Positions 5,673-13,965 of a DNA stretch of 22,845 nt are shown here, one piece after another. Below the pieces are notes generated by a model, which saw only the letters and a list, made by a program, of their open reading frames with translations, had not been told where the DNA came from and ran no database searches. Source of the stretch: a virus; the IMG/VR virus record IMGVR_UViG_3300004282_000094, positions 1-22,845 of that record. One strand, written 5' to 3'. Position 1 is the first letter of the stretch. Each line of letters begins with the position of its first letter. Position numbers and translations under genes: made by a program.

Positions 5673-7489
5673 TGCCGCGAGCAAAGAGTGGCACGTCTGC
5701 TGGTGACCCCCAGCTGACGAAGAGACAGCAACGAATACTTGAAAATAAGCTCAAGGAACTCGAATCGATCGAGATTGAGCTTCAACGCCGCGAAAACATG
5801 AAGAATCCGATGTTCTACGGACTTCCGGATCTTCTGTTTCCGATCGGGTTCAAGCAGGGAAAGTTGAATCGGATTGGCGAGGTCGATCGCGAGCCATTGC
5901 CGTCTCCCGAGACCAACGAAGAATACGAGCGTCGGCAGGAGCTTGCGATAAAGTACTTTGTCGAGACTGAGCTTCACTTCCTTAAGGAAGGCCGAAGAAT
6001 AGACGTAAAATTCATCGACACACAGATAAAGTTCATTGCTGATCTTCTCTACGGAAGAGTCTCACAGGCAATCCTGTGGAAGTCACGAGGTGGCGGTGGA
6101 TCGCTTTGTGCCGCGATCCTGATCTGGCTTTCGCTACTCTACAAGCACATGTCCTTTGTCGACCTCGGCGGATCTATGGAGCAGTCGAGAGTCGTGTATG
6201 AATATGTGTCGGAGTTCTGGAACTGCTTCCCCGATCTAAAGACGGGTCTTCTTGAGAAGGACCCGTTGCTGTCGATGACGAAGCTTGTTACCGGAGTTCA
6301 ACTTCGGTGCATCCCTGCTTCCGAACGCATGGCCCGAGGAAAGCACTTACCCGGTCTCGTGGCGGACGAGGCCTGCCAAGACGACGTACATGCCGACACG
6401 ACATTTACCGCAGCAATGAACATCACGATGTCTGAGCCGACTCATACGATCGTGCTGCTGTCGACGTTCCACATCCCGGTCGGGTTGTTCCAGCAGGTAT
6501 GGGACAACGCCGACGTAAAGGGATTTACCCGATATAAGTGGGACGTGTTTGACGTCATGCAAAAATGCGAAGTTGGGCTTGAGTCGGCGACACCAGAAGA
6601 TCCCGATGCGGATGCGTTCTGTAAAGAGCAGTGTCCTCTTACTATCAAAGAGACCGTGGTTGACGAGGATAACAATACCGTCGGCCACAGATACATTGGA
6701 TGTAACGGAAAAGCCCGGAGATCGTGCGGGTTCCTTCCAAGAGAGAACGTCATCAACGCGTTGGTCATGAACGAAGGATCAGAAGTATTCTGGGTCGAGT
6801 ACGCCTGTTTACGCCCGAGATTCAGCGGCCCAATTTACGGCCTTGAGGCAATAGAGAATACGATTATATCCGAGCTTAAGATAGACGACACCGATCGAAC
6901 GATTGTCGGAATCGACTGGGGAGTCACTGAGGGAGTCCTCGTTCTCGGAAAGGACTCGCCTGTCTATGGCCCACAGATCATAGCCACCAAGTATCTTTCG
7001 GTTAAGCTCACGTCGGAGTACATCAAGACTCTTGATGAGTGGAAAGCAGAGTACGGCGAACTCGACATCTACGCCGACGCCGCCGGTCAGTTCAATATCG
7101 GAGACCTCGAAGAGGCTGGGTATCTAGTTACCCCCGTAGATTTCGGCTCCATGAAGGATTACGGAATCGCGAACCTCACAAAACTTTTCATGTACGGGAA
7201 GATTCAAATTCTTGATGATAACACAAGACTCATCGAACAGTTGAAGTCGTACAGGCGTGACCCGAAGACAGGGAAGCCCTTGAAGATAGACGACCACGGT
7301 CCAGACGCTCTTTTGTGCGCCACAATTGAGATAGATTTCCTTGAGCGTTGGAGCGAACTAATGCTTGCACGATCTAGGGGGCTTGCTAATCGAGTTCCGG
7401 TCGACAATAATGTCGCAAATACGGATACGAGTGAGGTAGAAGTTGAAGAAAAAGCCATTGACAGGGATAATGGCGTGATGCTATTCTGA
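5672..7489 (+). CDS. terL: Terminase large subunit, ATPase and nuclease, 605 residues
   Basis: The protein drives DNA into the prohead with ATP and cuts concatemers. The ATPase half has K137-SRGGGGS, a deviant Walker A with the lysine at the start as in lambda gpA, then Walker B LVADEA (D232, E233) and the coupling stretch IVLLSTF. Residues 297-365 hold an insertion with several Cys (KCEV, FCKEQCP, IGCNGKARRSCGF) that may bind zinc. The C-terminal RNase H-like nuclease has three candidate metal ligands: D415 in VGIDWGV, D469 in IYADAAG and D545 in DHGPDAL. The length is typical. The family is secure; the zinc site is inferred. Confidence 0.95.
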   Translation: MPRAKSGTSAGDPQLTKRQQRILENKLKELESIEIELQRRENMKNPMFYGLPDLLFPIGFKQGKLNRIGEVDREPLPSPETNEEYERRQELAIKYFVETELHFLKEGRRIDVKFIDTQIKFIADLLYGRVSQAILWKSRGGGGSLCAAILIWLSLLYKHMSFVDLGGSMEQSRVVYEYVSEFWNCFPDLKTGLLEKDPLLSMTKLVTGVQLRCIPASERMARGKHLPGLVADEACQDDVHADTTFTAAMNITMSEPTHTIVLLSTFHIPVGLFQQVWDNADVKGFTRYKWDVFDVMQKCEVGLESATPEDPDADAFCKEQCPLTIKETVVDEDNNTVGHRYIGCNGKARRSCGFLPRENVINALVMNEGSEVFWVEYACLRPRFSGPIYGLEAIENTIISELKIDDTDRTIVGIDWGVTEGVLVLGKDSPVYGPQIIATKYLSVKLTSEYIKTLDEWKAEYGELDIYADAAGQFNIGDLEEAGYLVTPVDFGSMKDYGIANLTKLFMYGKIQILDDNTRLIEQLKSYRRDPKTGKPLKIDDHGPDALLCATIEIDFLERWSELMLARSRGLANRVPVDNNVANTDTSEVEVEEKAIDRDNGVMLF

Positions 7490-7545
7490 TTGGAGTATGA
7501 CATCGCCGTTTACTACATTCCAGACCTCCGAAAGGGGCAGCCGCG

Positions 7546-7860
7546 ATGGAGCCGAAGAATGTTTTCAAGTCAGTGTTCGTCAGTCGGGCTGTCCAAGGCC
7601 AGCTTGGTATTGTGCTAAAGAATATCAAGCCTGCTGACGCGGCCCCGATCGCGGCCCCGGTAGCAGCGCCAGCGGCTGCTCCTGCGGCAGCCCCAGTTGT
7701 TCAGGCGGCTGCTCCTGTAGTTCCGGAAAAGACAGAAAAGTCCGCTGATGCTGCAACTGTTCCCGTAGTTGCGGCCGTTGTTGAGAAGGCCGTTGCTGCT
7801 CCTGCTGCCGCACCCGCGATCCCTGCTGTCGTGAAGCCGGAAGAGAAGCCTGCCAAGTAG
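7546..7860 (+). CDS. Ala/Pro/Val-rich small protein, 104 residues
   Basis: The ATG follows AAAGGGG. Only the first 30 residues (MEPKNVFKSVFVSRAVQGQL and on) look foldable. The remainder is low-complexity Ala, Pro and Val with a few Lys/Glu. EKTEKSADAA echoes EKSADPAAT in the protease/scaffold linker, so the two tracts may share ancestry. It has no signal peptide or hydrophobic segment long enough to cross a membrane. It lies between the large terminase and the Cys-rich 7894 gene. A minor virion or assembly protein is possible; the function is unknown. Confidence 0.65.
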   Translation: MEPKNVFKSVFVSRAVQGQLGIVLKNIKPADAAPIAAPVAAPAAAPAAAPVVQAAAPVVPEKTEKSADAATVPVVAAVVEKAVAAPAAAPAIPAVVKPEEKPAK

Positions 7861-7871
7861 AAGAGTCGTAC

Positions 7872-7889
7872 CGTCCAATCGATTGGACG
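7872..7889. promoter_or_regulatory. Perfect 18-bp palindrome before the 7894 gene
   Basis: CGTCCAATCGATTGGACG is its own reverse complement and ends four bases before the GTG start at 7894. It could be a dimeric repressor site. Alternatively it could be an RNA hairpin covering the weak ribosome binding site GGACGA. No second copy was noticed in the window. The function is inferred. Confidence 0.45.
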
Positions 7890-7893
7890 AAAC

Positions 7894-8571
7894 GTGCCAA
7901 TAGCAAGTTGCCAAGACGGCGGCAAGCCGGGGTATAGGTGGGGCGGTTCCGGTAAGTGCTACACCTACATCACTGGTGACGAGGCATCTCGAAGTCGGGC
8001 ATACGCGCAGGCTCAATCTCAAGAGCGCGCTGCTCGGGCGAACGGATATCGCGGCAAGGAGACTTGCATGGACTGCCAGGAAACTCGACTTGCCGTTGGA
8101 TTCAGCGAATACCCGAAGAAGTGCTGCTTCGACGTGCTTATTCCGTGGACTGTCTACGGAGAAGGCCAAAAGCTCAAATGTGTAAATTGCGGAGATATGC
8201 TAGCGAGCACCCGAATCGAGAAGGACTCTGTAATCGCAGAGGAATATCGATCCGTATGTGCTCTCGTTCTTCGTAAGGTCGTGTTCGCAACGCGCGACTC
8301 GGTAGACGCGTGGCTATCGAACAATTGGGTTGCTCGCATGTGGAACGTCGATACTGGCAAGAAAGAGCGAGTCGACGTTGTCCGCGAGATCGAGACTGGA
8401 TGGGTTGTTGTCGTTCGACCTTACACGTGGTTCGCAAAGGGGACGTTAAAGGCGCAGTTATCAAGCATCGGCATCATCACTGTTACTGGCAATCGTCGTG
8501 AGGATGTCGACAACAGGATTCCTACAGACGAAGAACTTCAGTCTACAGCACAGTTCGTGGAAAGGATCTAG
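7894..8571 (+). CDS. Composite Cys-rich phage protein, 225 residues
   Basis: The GTG start is the first available codon. The N-terminal 50 residues, with CQDGGKPGYRWGGSGKCYTY followed by an Arg/Ala-rich helix, match a short motif I recall from small phage proteins encoded near head genes. Residues 55-105 contain CMDC, KKCC and CVNCGD, a likely zinc ribbon. The last part (FATRDSVDAWLSNNWVARMW, then WVVVVRPYTWF) vaguely recalls a short domain in XkdF-type phage proteins. The three parts suggest a fusion of small modules. The role is probably in virion morphogenesis by position between terminase and portal. All domain matches are from memory. Confidence 0.7.
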   Translation: MPIASCQDGGKPGYRWGGSGKCYTYITGDEASRSRAYAQAQSQERAARANGYRGKETCMDCQETRLAVGFSEYPKKCCFDVLIPWTVYGEGQKLKCVNCGDMLASTRIEKDSVIAEEYRSVCALVLRKVVFATRDSVDAWLSNNWVARMWNVDTGKKERVDVVREIETGWVVVVRPYTWFAKGTLKAQLSSIGIITVTGNRREDVDNRIPTDEELQSTAQFVERI

Positions 8572-8573
8572 TC

Positions 8574-8945
8574 ATGGCAAAGAAGTTGGGCGGATTCGCG
8601 CTGAATGGCGAAGGACTTGGTAGTGGGGCTATGCGAGGAAACGTTGCGTTCGGTGGTCGAGCGGGACCGGACGACGGCAAGATGCACACTGAATTCTCTT
8701 CTGGCCGACTGGCCGGGAAGAATTCTGACACGACCCCTCGGCTCGATCAGGCTCCAGCGAGGACGGTCGCAAGTCGCCGAGGAGTTTCTGGAACCGGGCT
8801 TCCGCTTGGCAAGCAGGAGTCGGGAAGCGGTGTCACCGACATGGCCCTCAAGTCGGCGAGCAGGGGAGCCAAGAGCGGTGAGCTTCCTCTCGGAAAGCCT
8901 GACCTCAAGCAGGGTCCGGCGAAGTCACTGAAGTACGAGAAGTAA
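8574..8945 (+). CDS. Small basic Gly-rich protein, 123 residues
   Basis: The ATG is two bases after the previous stop, with AAAGGA upstream. The sequence is Gly, Ser, Lys and Arg-rich with little hydrophobic core, so it is probably disordered. LPLGK occurs twice (GLPLGKQES and ELPLGKPDL), suggesting an internal repeat of about 35 residues. It is unrecognised. Position in the head operon points to a structural or assembly role, without proof. Confidence 0.65.
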   Translation: MAKKLGGFALNGEGLGSGAMRGNVAFGGRAGPDDGKMHTEFSSGRLAGKNSDTTPRLDQAPARTVASRRGVSGTGLPLGKQESGSGVTDMALKSASRGAKSGELPLGKPDLKQGPAKSLKYEK

Positions 8946-8953
8946 GAGACTTC

Positions 8954-9154
8954 ATGCGGCAGCAGTACAAGATCGTTAAGCTGACGCCATGCCCCGAGGT
9001 CGAACGAAAGCTCGACGATCTCGGGGCCGGTGGTTGGAGGCTGATCGGGATAACCGACGGCATGGCAGTTCTCGGACGCCAAGCTAGCGGAAATGACCAA
9101 GACCTCCCGAAGGATGATCCGGGACGATGCGATATAGAGAAGACCAGTGAGTGA
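8954..9154 (+). CDS. DUF4177-like small protein, 66 residues
   Basis: Residues 4-40 (YKIVKLTPCPEVERKLDDLG then GWRLIGITDGMAVLGR) fit the DUF4177 pattern: a strand, then a helix ending in LGxxGWxLxGI, then another strand. These are small single-domain proteins of unknown function common in phages. The C-terminal 20 residues are polar. The stop overlaps the portal GTG by eight bases, so translation is probably coupled. Confidence 0.7.
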   Translation: MRQQYKIVKLTPCPEVERKLDDLGAGGWRLIGITDGMAVLGRQASGNDQDLPKDDPGRCDIEKTSE

Positions 9155-11027
9155 CTTTTCGATCACCAAGGAGCAGGCAGAGAAGGTAATAACGGAGGAG
9201 ATACCCGTTATTGCCGAGCTTATTGGAGACGAGACTGACAAGGTCGATCTTACTATCGACGACATGCTCAATAAGGGCATAAGTCAGCAGGCTCAGTCGA
9301 CGATAAACGCGGTAAACGATAGCGCAGCATCCCTGAACAAGCTGATCATCTCGCCTCCTTACGACCCTCTGAAGCTTGCGCTGATGCTTGAGATCAACAC
9401 CCGGCTGATGCGAGCTTGCCACCTTCGGGCGCGAAACACCGTCGGTCTTGGGTGGGGCATAGTTCCGACTCCACGGGACGAAGACGAGCCTGAGGTTAAT
9501 CCAAAGGTCTACAAGGAGCAGAAAAAGAAGCTCAAGAGCGTCTACAGTCGCCCGAACCCGAAGACGTCGATGCTTCCAGAGACTATGGCTAACCCGCTTG
9601 ACTTCTCCGAAGTGATGTACCGGATGAAGGTCGATGAAGAGGCTACTGGGACAGGGTTCCTTGAAATCACTCGCGCAAATTCAGGACAAATCGACGGTAT
9701 CTATAACATTCCGTCGCATACGATACGTGTCCTTCGGAACGGCGGATACGTACAGATACGCGGTCGCTGGGGTGACACGACTGTAAGCGGAGACGCCAGG
9801 ATAAAGTCGATCTACTTCAAGAGGTTCGGTGATCCTCGGGCGATCGATCGTGACACCGGAACAGTCGGAACAAACCTCCCGCCAGAGCGGCGGGCGAACG
9901 AGCTGTTGTCATTTGTAATCTACAGCTCTCGATCGTCATTCTACGGAATGCCCCGGTGGATATCAGCGACAGCCGCGATTCAAGGGTCGCGCCTCGCGGC
10001 AATTCGTAACATAGCATTCTTCGAGAATGACGCAGTCGGACGAATGGCCATCGTCGTATCTGGCGGGTCGCTGACGTCACAATCAGTTAACGACATCAGG
10101 ACGTTCGTCAACCGCGAAGGTAAGGGTCCTGAGAAGGCTCACCGAGTCATGGTTCTCCAAGCCGAGCCTCGGAGGGTCGTGACCAGCCGTGGCGTTGGGA
10201 CGAAGATCGATGTCGTTCCGTTGACCGTTGGAATCGACGAAGATGCATCGTTCCTTTCCTATCGAAAAGCAAACGACGAGGAAGTTCGTGAGGCGTCCGG
10301 ACTTTCCTCTCCGTTCTTTACGTCCGAGGGCGTCAATAGAAGCTCAGCGTCGATTTTGCGGAAGCTCACGCTAGAGCAAGACTTGATACCCGACATGAAT
10401 TCGCACCAGCACGTGATAAACAGGACAATATCAGTCGACATTCTTGGAAACAGCCTGTCCGAGCGCGAAAGGTCAAAGCTTGAACTTCAGGCGATGCTGG
10501 CATTCAAGGCTCCTGAAAGTGTCGACGAGCTTGAGACCGCTCAGATTCTGGGAATGAACTCTCGTGCCGGAATCATCACGATTAATGAGGCGCGAAGAGA
10601 GATCGGGTTGCAGGCGCTTCCTCCAGAATTCGTATATGGACAGTTGCCCCTTCCTCTTGCAGCAGCTCTGCTCGAAGCCGGGCTTCTGTATCAGGGTGCA
10701 ATAACAGATAGCGGTCCAAAGTCATACAAGGAAACGCTCACAGATCAGCTAAAGGCGGCAGAGGCCGCTGCAAAGCTCGCGCAGAAGATCAATGGGTCAA
10801 AGCCTCCTGCACAGACGCAGAAAATGTTGTCGTCAATGGCACCGGGAGTTCAGAAGCAGGTCAAAGACATGACCGGACTTGCTGCCCGGTTGCAGGCGTT
10901 CATTCATGAGTCTCTTGGCCGAGATATCATCGACGCGGAAATTCAGCTTCAGAACGGAAAAGGCGAGATCGTCAATCGAATCGCCCTCGGCGATCTGAGC
11001 CCAGATGAGGAGGCATCCGATGTCTAA
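9147..11027 (+). CDS. Portal protein, 626 residues
   Basis: The portal forms the dodecameric ring at the head vertex through which DNA enters and leaves. Recognition rests on the typical portal core: PPYDPLKLALMLEINTRLMR, RARNTVGLGWGI, then FLEITRANSGQIDGIYNIPS, FKRFGDPRAID, and YYG-like SSRSSFYGMPRWISATAAIQ. The stretch EASGLSSPFFTSEGVNRSSA follows, with a helical C-terminal domain after it. This is closest to the PBSX/SPP1-type portals with the FGDPR signature. The start is the GTG at 9147, overlapping the DUF4177-like stop by eight bases. The stop overlaps the protease start (11020) by eight bases. The length is normal for the family. Confidence 0.92.
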   Translation: MSDFSITKEQAEKVITEEIPVIAELIGDETDKVDLTIDDMLNKGISQQAQSTINAVNDSAASLNKLIISPPYDPLKLALMLEINTRLMRACHLRARNTVGLGWGIVPTPRDEDEPEVNPKVYKEQKKKLKSVYSRPNPKTSMLPETMANPLDFSEVMYRMKVDEEATGTGFLEITRANSGQIDGIYNIPSHTIRVLRNGGYVQIRGRWGDTTVSGDARIKSIYFKRFGDPRAIDRDTGTVGTNLPPERRANELLSFVIYSSRSSFYGMPRWISATAAIQGSRLAAIRNIAFFENDAVGRMAIVVSGGSLTSQSVNDIRTFVNREGKGPEKAHRVMVLQAEPRRVVTSRGVGTKIDVVPLTVGIDEDASFLSYRKANDEEVREASGLSSPFFTSEGVNRSSASILRKLTLEQDLIPDMNSHQHVINRTISVDILGNSLSERERSKLELQAMLAFKAPESVDELETAQILGMNSRAGIITINEARREIGLQALPPEFVYGQLPLPLAAALLEAGLLYQGAITDSGPKSYKETLTDQLKAAEAAAKLAQKINGSKPPAQTQKMLSSMAPGVQKQVKDMTGLAARLQAFIHESLGRDIIDAEIQLQNGKGEIVNRIALGDLSPDEEASDV

Positions 11028-13935
11028 GAGAATTGAAAAGGACATTCGATTCGCGTTTGAAACGAGCGCGATGGAGGTGTTCAAGACGAGCGACGGTACT
11101 CCTCACATCCGGGCCATCGCGTCCGACTCGCTCGAAGACAGGCAGGGAGACATCATTACGGAGAAGTGCGTCCAGAGCATGGCTACGCAGGTCCGTAAGA
11201 ACGAGATCCCTCTTCTTCCCGATCACCGCGCAACGTTCGAGATCGGAAAGTCTTCGAATGGCGACACGAGACGAAACGCCGAGACCAACGGTCTTGAGCT
11301 TCTTGTTGAGTTCTGCCTTGACCCCGACTATACCGAGTCAAAGAAGCTGTACGGTGAAGTCGAAACGAATCGGTGCAAGCGGCAGCTCTCGATCGGCGGC
11401 TACCTCAACAAGTCTAATCCTCGCGCTGCCTACATGGAGCGACGTGACGGAAAGCTCATGATGATCCTTGACGACATCGTACTCGATCACATCGCGGTTA
11501 CCCGTGAAGGCAAGGCGGCTAACCCACGGACAAACTTCATTGACTCCGTAGTCAAGTCGATTGACGAGGCCGGATATGAGGTTACCGAGTCCGGGCTTGT
11601 TCAGAAGTCTACGGAAGACGAGGGCGACGAGATTCCGACGGCCGTTCCAGCTACGGTATCCAAGCTTGACCAAAAGAACGTAATCTTCTGGAAGAGGGTG
11701 TGGAAAGATACGTTCATCCGCCAGATGCACAACTCTGACCAGACAGTTGGACAGGCCGAGCTTTCTGCGGGAGGCGTTGCAACAGCGATGCTGTCGAAGC
11801 AGCTTGGCCAGAAGATCGACGTTAGCCCGGTAGAATTGGCCGTTAACAGGGCAGAAAAGGAAACGTTTATCCTCGGAACGACGTCGAAGGTTAACGGACA
11901 CGTTCACCTGTGGGTAGGGAAAGCGGTTGGAGAAAAGATTATTGACGGTTTAATGTTGACAGTAAAGGGGCACGATCATAATATCTCTGAAAATAGTGAG
12001 TGTGGGACTGACAGTGATCATTCCCATGCGCTCATTCGAAAAGAGCAGAAGGTTGCGGAGCCTTCATCGAATGAGCACCCTGCCCCCGTGGGGCTTCTCT
12101 ACTTCGGAAAGGGTTCGACCGAAAATAGCGTGCAACTGTGGCTTGAGTCGCACGGGATCGAACCAACCAGCATCACTCGCGTTGCGAACTCGACATACGA
12201 AGTTGAGTTCAGTCTATCCTCGGTAGCGAGTGAGGAAACGAAGAAGGAGGACACGGAGATGCCTAAGGGGCAGGACAACCCAGTCGAAAAGGCGGCGGTA
12301 GTGTTCAAGGACTGGCCGATGTCCGATCAGCGCAGCTGGTCGTGGACTGCTGCGGACGGAAATGCGATCCTCGGAGAGAAGGGCGACAACTGGGAGAAGT
12401 ACAAGTCAGCCCATACATATTACGACGATGGTCGTGGAGCAACCCCGTCTGTCCGAGGGGCATACTCGCTTCCGCACCACAAGAGCACTGAGGGCGGGCT
12501 CGCTACGTATATCGGCGGCGTAATCGCTGCGACTGCCGTTCTTAACGGGGCACGCGGAGGATTCCGTCGCGATACTTCCGAAGCGGGCCGCAAGTCTCTC
12601 TACGCTCACCTCAGCAAGCACTACGCACAGGCAGGTCGAACCGCTCCTTCCCTGAAGGAGAAGTGGCTTGACAGGACGAAGGGCGGGTTCACCCACCCGA
12701 ATCCGAAGACCCTTGTCGAGCGTGACTACGAAGACTTCGTGTTTGCGATGGAATACGCGAAGGAAGAGGTTCCCGAGTTCCTGACGAAGGCGTGGTGGAT
12801 GTCTTGGGATCAGGAAGCAACCGGACTCGCTGAAGTCCCGGCAGCCGAGAAGGGCATCTGGACCCTTGATGTTGTGAAGTCTGAAACTCCAGCGACGACC
12901 GACACGAAGGTCGCTGTTAAGGCCGACGAGAAGGAAAAGTCCGCTGCCCCGGTAGAGGTAAAGGCCGAGGCGCATCCTGAGGTAAAGGCCACTGAGAAGT
13001 CAGAGGGGAAGACCGATGTCAAGGCAGAGGTCCCGGCCGACGGTAAGCAAGTTGTCAAAGCGGCCGAAGTTGCTCCGGCAGCGGACGCTAAGAGCGGGAG
13101 CGTTGACAGTGTCGCGGCCGTCGCTCCGGCAACAGCGACAGCCAAGAGCAGTGACGGTGGAACTGTGACAAGCCCGGTGTCGGATCTACCAGCTGCGATG
13201 CAGAAGGCGATTGCTGACATTGCGGCTGCGGTGTCTTCTATCAGCGCTCGAATCGATATGCTTGAGAAGCCGAAAGCGGAGAAGAGCGCCGATCCAGCGG
13301 CCACGGCCACAACGACTGGATCTGCGTCGTCGGTAGTGGTTGTTGTCGACACCAAGCAGGCTGACGCTCAGAAGACTACTGAGGCTGTCGTTGTTAGCGC
13401 CCCGGTCGTTACTGCGACAGCTCCAGTCGTTCCTGCAGTAGCTCCTGCTGCTCCTGCGGTTCCCGCAGCGGAAAAGTCAGTAGCGCCGGCTCCAGCTGCT
13501 GCGCCCGAGGCCGCGAAGAAGCCAGAGAATATATTCGAAGCATTCCATACACTTCTTGAGGGAATGGGCCTAACGTCAAAGGACTTCCTTGATGCAATGG
13601 CTCAAAAGAGCCTCGACATGACTAAGAAGAGCATGGAAGGCGTTGAGTCGAACATTGTAGGGACGGTACAAAAGGCCGTCGAAACGTCAGTTGGATCGCT
13701 CCGCGATGGGGTGAAGGCAGATGTCGAAAAGTCGGTAAAGGCGACAATCGACGCGAAGCTGACCGAGGTTGCCAAGACGCTTGATGAGACGGTTGAGAAG
13801 CTGAACACCAGGCTTGAGAACGTCGAGAAGGTTGGCGGTGTCCGTCAAGGCACCGACGGTCAGGAGATCTCTCCGACTCGGCAGGGATCTGGTACTTTCG
13901 CGGGAGTGTTCTCTCGGGCACTACGACATCGTTAA
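11020..13935 (+). CDS. Prohead protease fused to scaffold-like region, 971 residues
   Basis: The protease cuts scaffold and capsid proteins during maturation. The ATG at 11020 is chosen because ATGAGGAGG (11005-11013) is its ribosome binding site. Residues 1-175 are an HK97-type serine protease with H69 (LPDHRATFEIGK) and S124 (KRQLSIGGYL), closing with DHIAVTREGKAANPR. Residues 285-345 are His-rich (GHVHLW, GHDHN, DHSHAL) and may bind metal. Residues about 423-555 match a Trp-rich domain often seen behind phage proteases (SWSWTAADGN, then WEKYKSAHTYYDD and a KHYAQAGRTAP end). Ala/Pro/Val/Lys-rich linkers follow. The last 140 residues are strongly helical and fit a scaffold. The total length is about four times that of a lone protease. 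Confidence 0.88.
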   Translation: MSKRIEKDIRFAFETSAMEVFKTSDGTPHIRAIASDSLEDRQGDIITEKCVQSMATQVRKNEIPLLPDHRATFEIGKSSNGDTRRNAETNGLELLVEFCLDPDYTESKKLYGEVETNRCKRQLSIGGYLNKSNPRAAYMERRDGKLMMILDDIVLDHIAVTREGKAANPRTNFIDSVVKSIDEAGYEVTESGLVQKSTEDEGDEIPTAVPATVSKLDQKNVIFWKRVWKDTFIRQMHNSDQTVGQAELSAGGVATAMLSKQLGQKIDVSPVELAVNRAEKETFILGTTSKVNGHVHLWVGKAVGEKIIDGLMLTVKGHDHNISENSECGTDSDHSHALIRKEQKVAEPSSNEHPAPVGLLYFGKGSTENSVQLWLESHGIEPTSITRVANSTYEVEFSLSSVASEETKKEDTEMPKGQDNPVEKAAVVFKDWPMSDQRSWSWTAADGNAILGEKGDNWEKYKSAHTYYDDGRGATPSVRGAYSLPHHKSTEGGLATYIGGVIAATAVLNGARGGFRRDTSEAGRKSLYAHLSKHYAQAGRTAPSLKEKWLDRTKGGFTHPNPKTLVERDYEDFVFAMEYAKEEVPEFLTKAWWMSWDQEATGLAEVPAAEKGIWTLDVVKSETPATTDTKVAVKADEKEKSAAPVEVKAEAHPEVKATEKSEGKTDVKAEVPADGKQVVKAAEVAPAADAKSGSVDSVAAVAPATATAKSSDGGTVTSPVSDLPAAMQKAIADIAAAVSSISARIDMLEKPKAEKSADPAATATTTGSASSVVVVVDTKQADAQKTTEAVVVSAPVVTATAPVVPAVAPAAPAVPAAEKSVAPAPAAAPEAAKKPENIFEAFHTLLEGMGLTSKDFLDAMAQKSLDMTKKSMEGVESNIVGTVQKAVETSVGSLRDGVKADVEKSVKATIDAKLTEVAKTLDETVEKLNTRLENVEKVGGVRQGTDGQEISPTRQGSGTFAGVFSRALRHR

Positions 13936-13965
13936 CCTGAGAGACTAGGACAAGGAGACTTTCAC

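Noticed and set aside
12810-13355. Minus-strand open frame rich in Thr, Ala and Ser
   Set aside because: It is the shadow of the Ala/Pro/Val/Lys linker of the protease/scaffold; low-complexity coding leaves stop-free complements.
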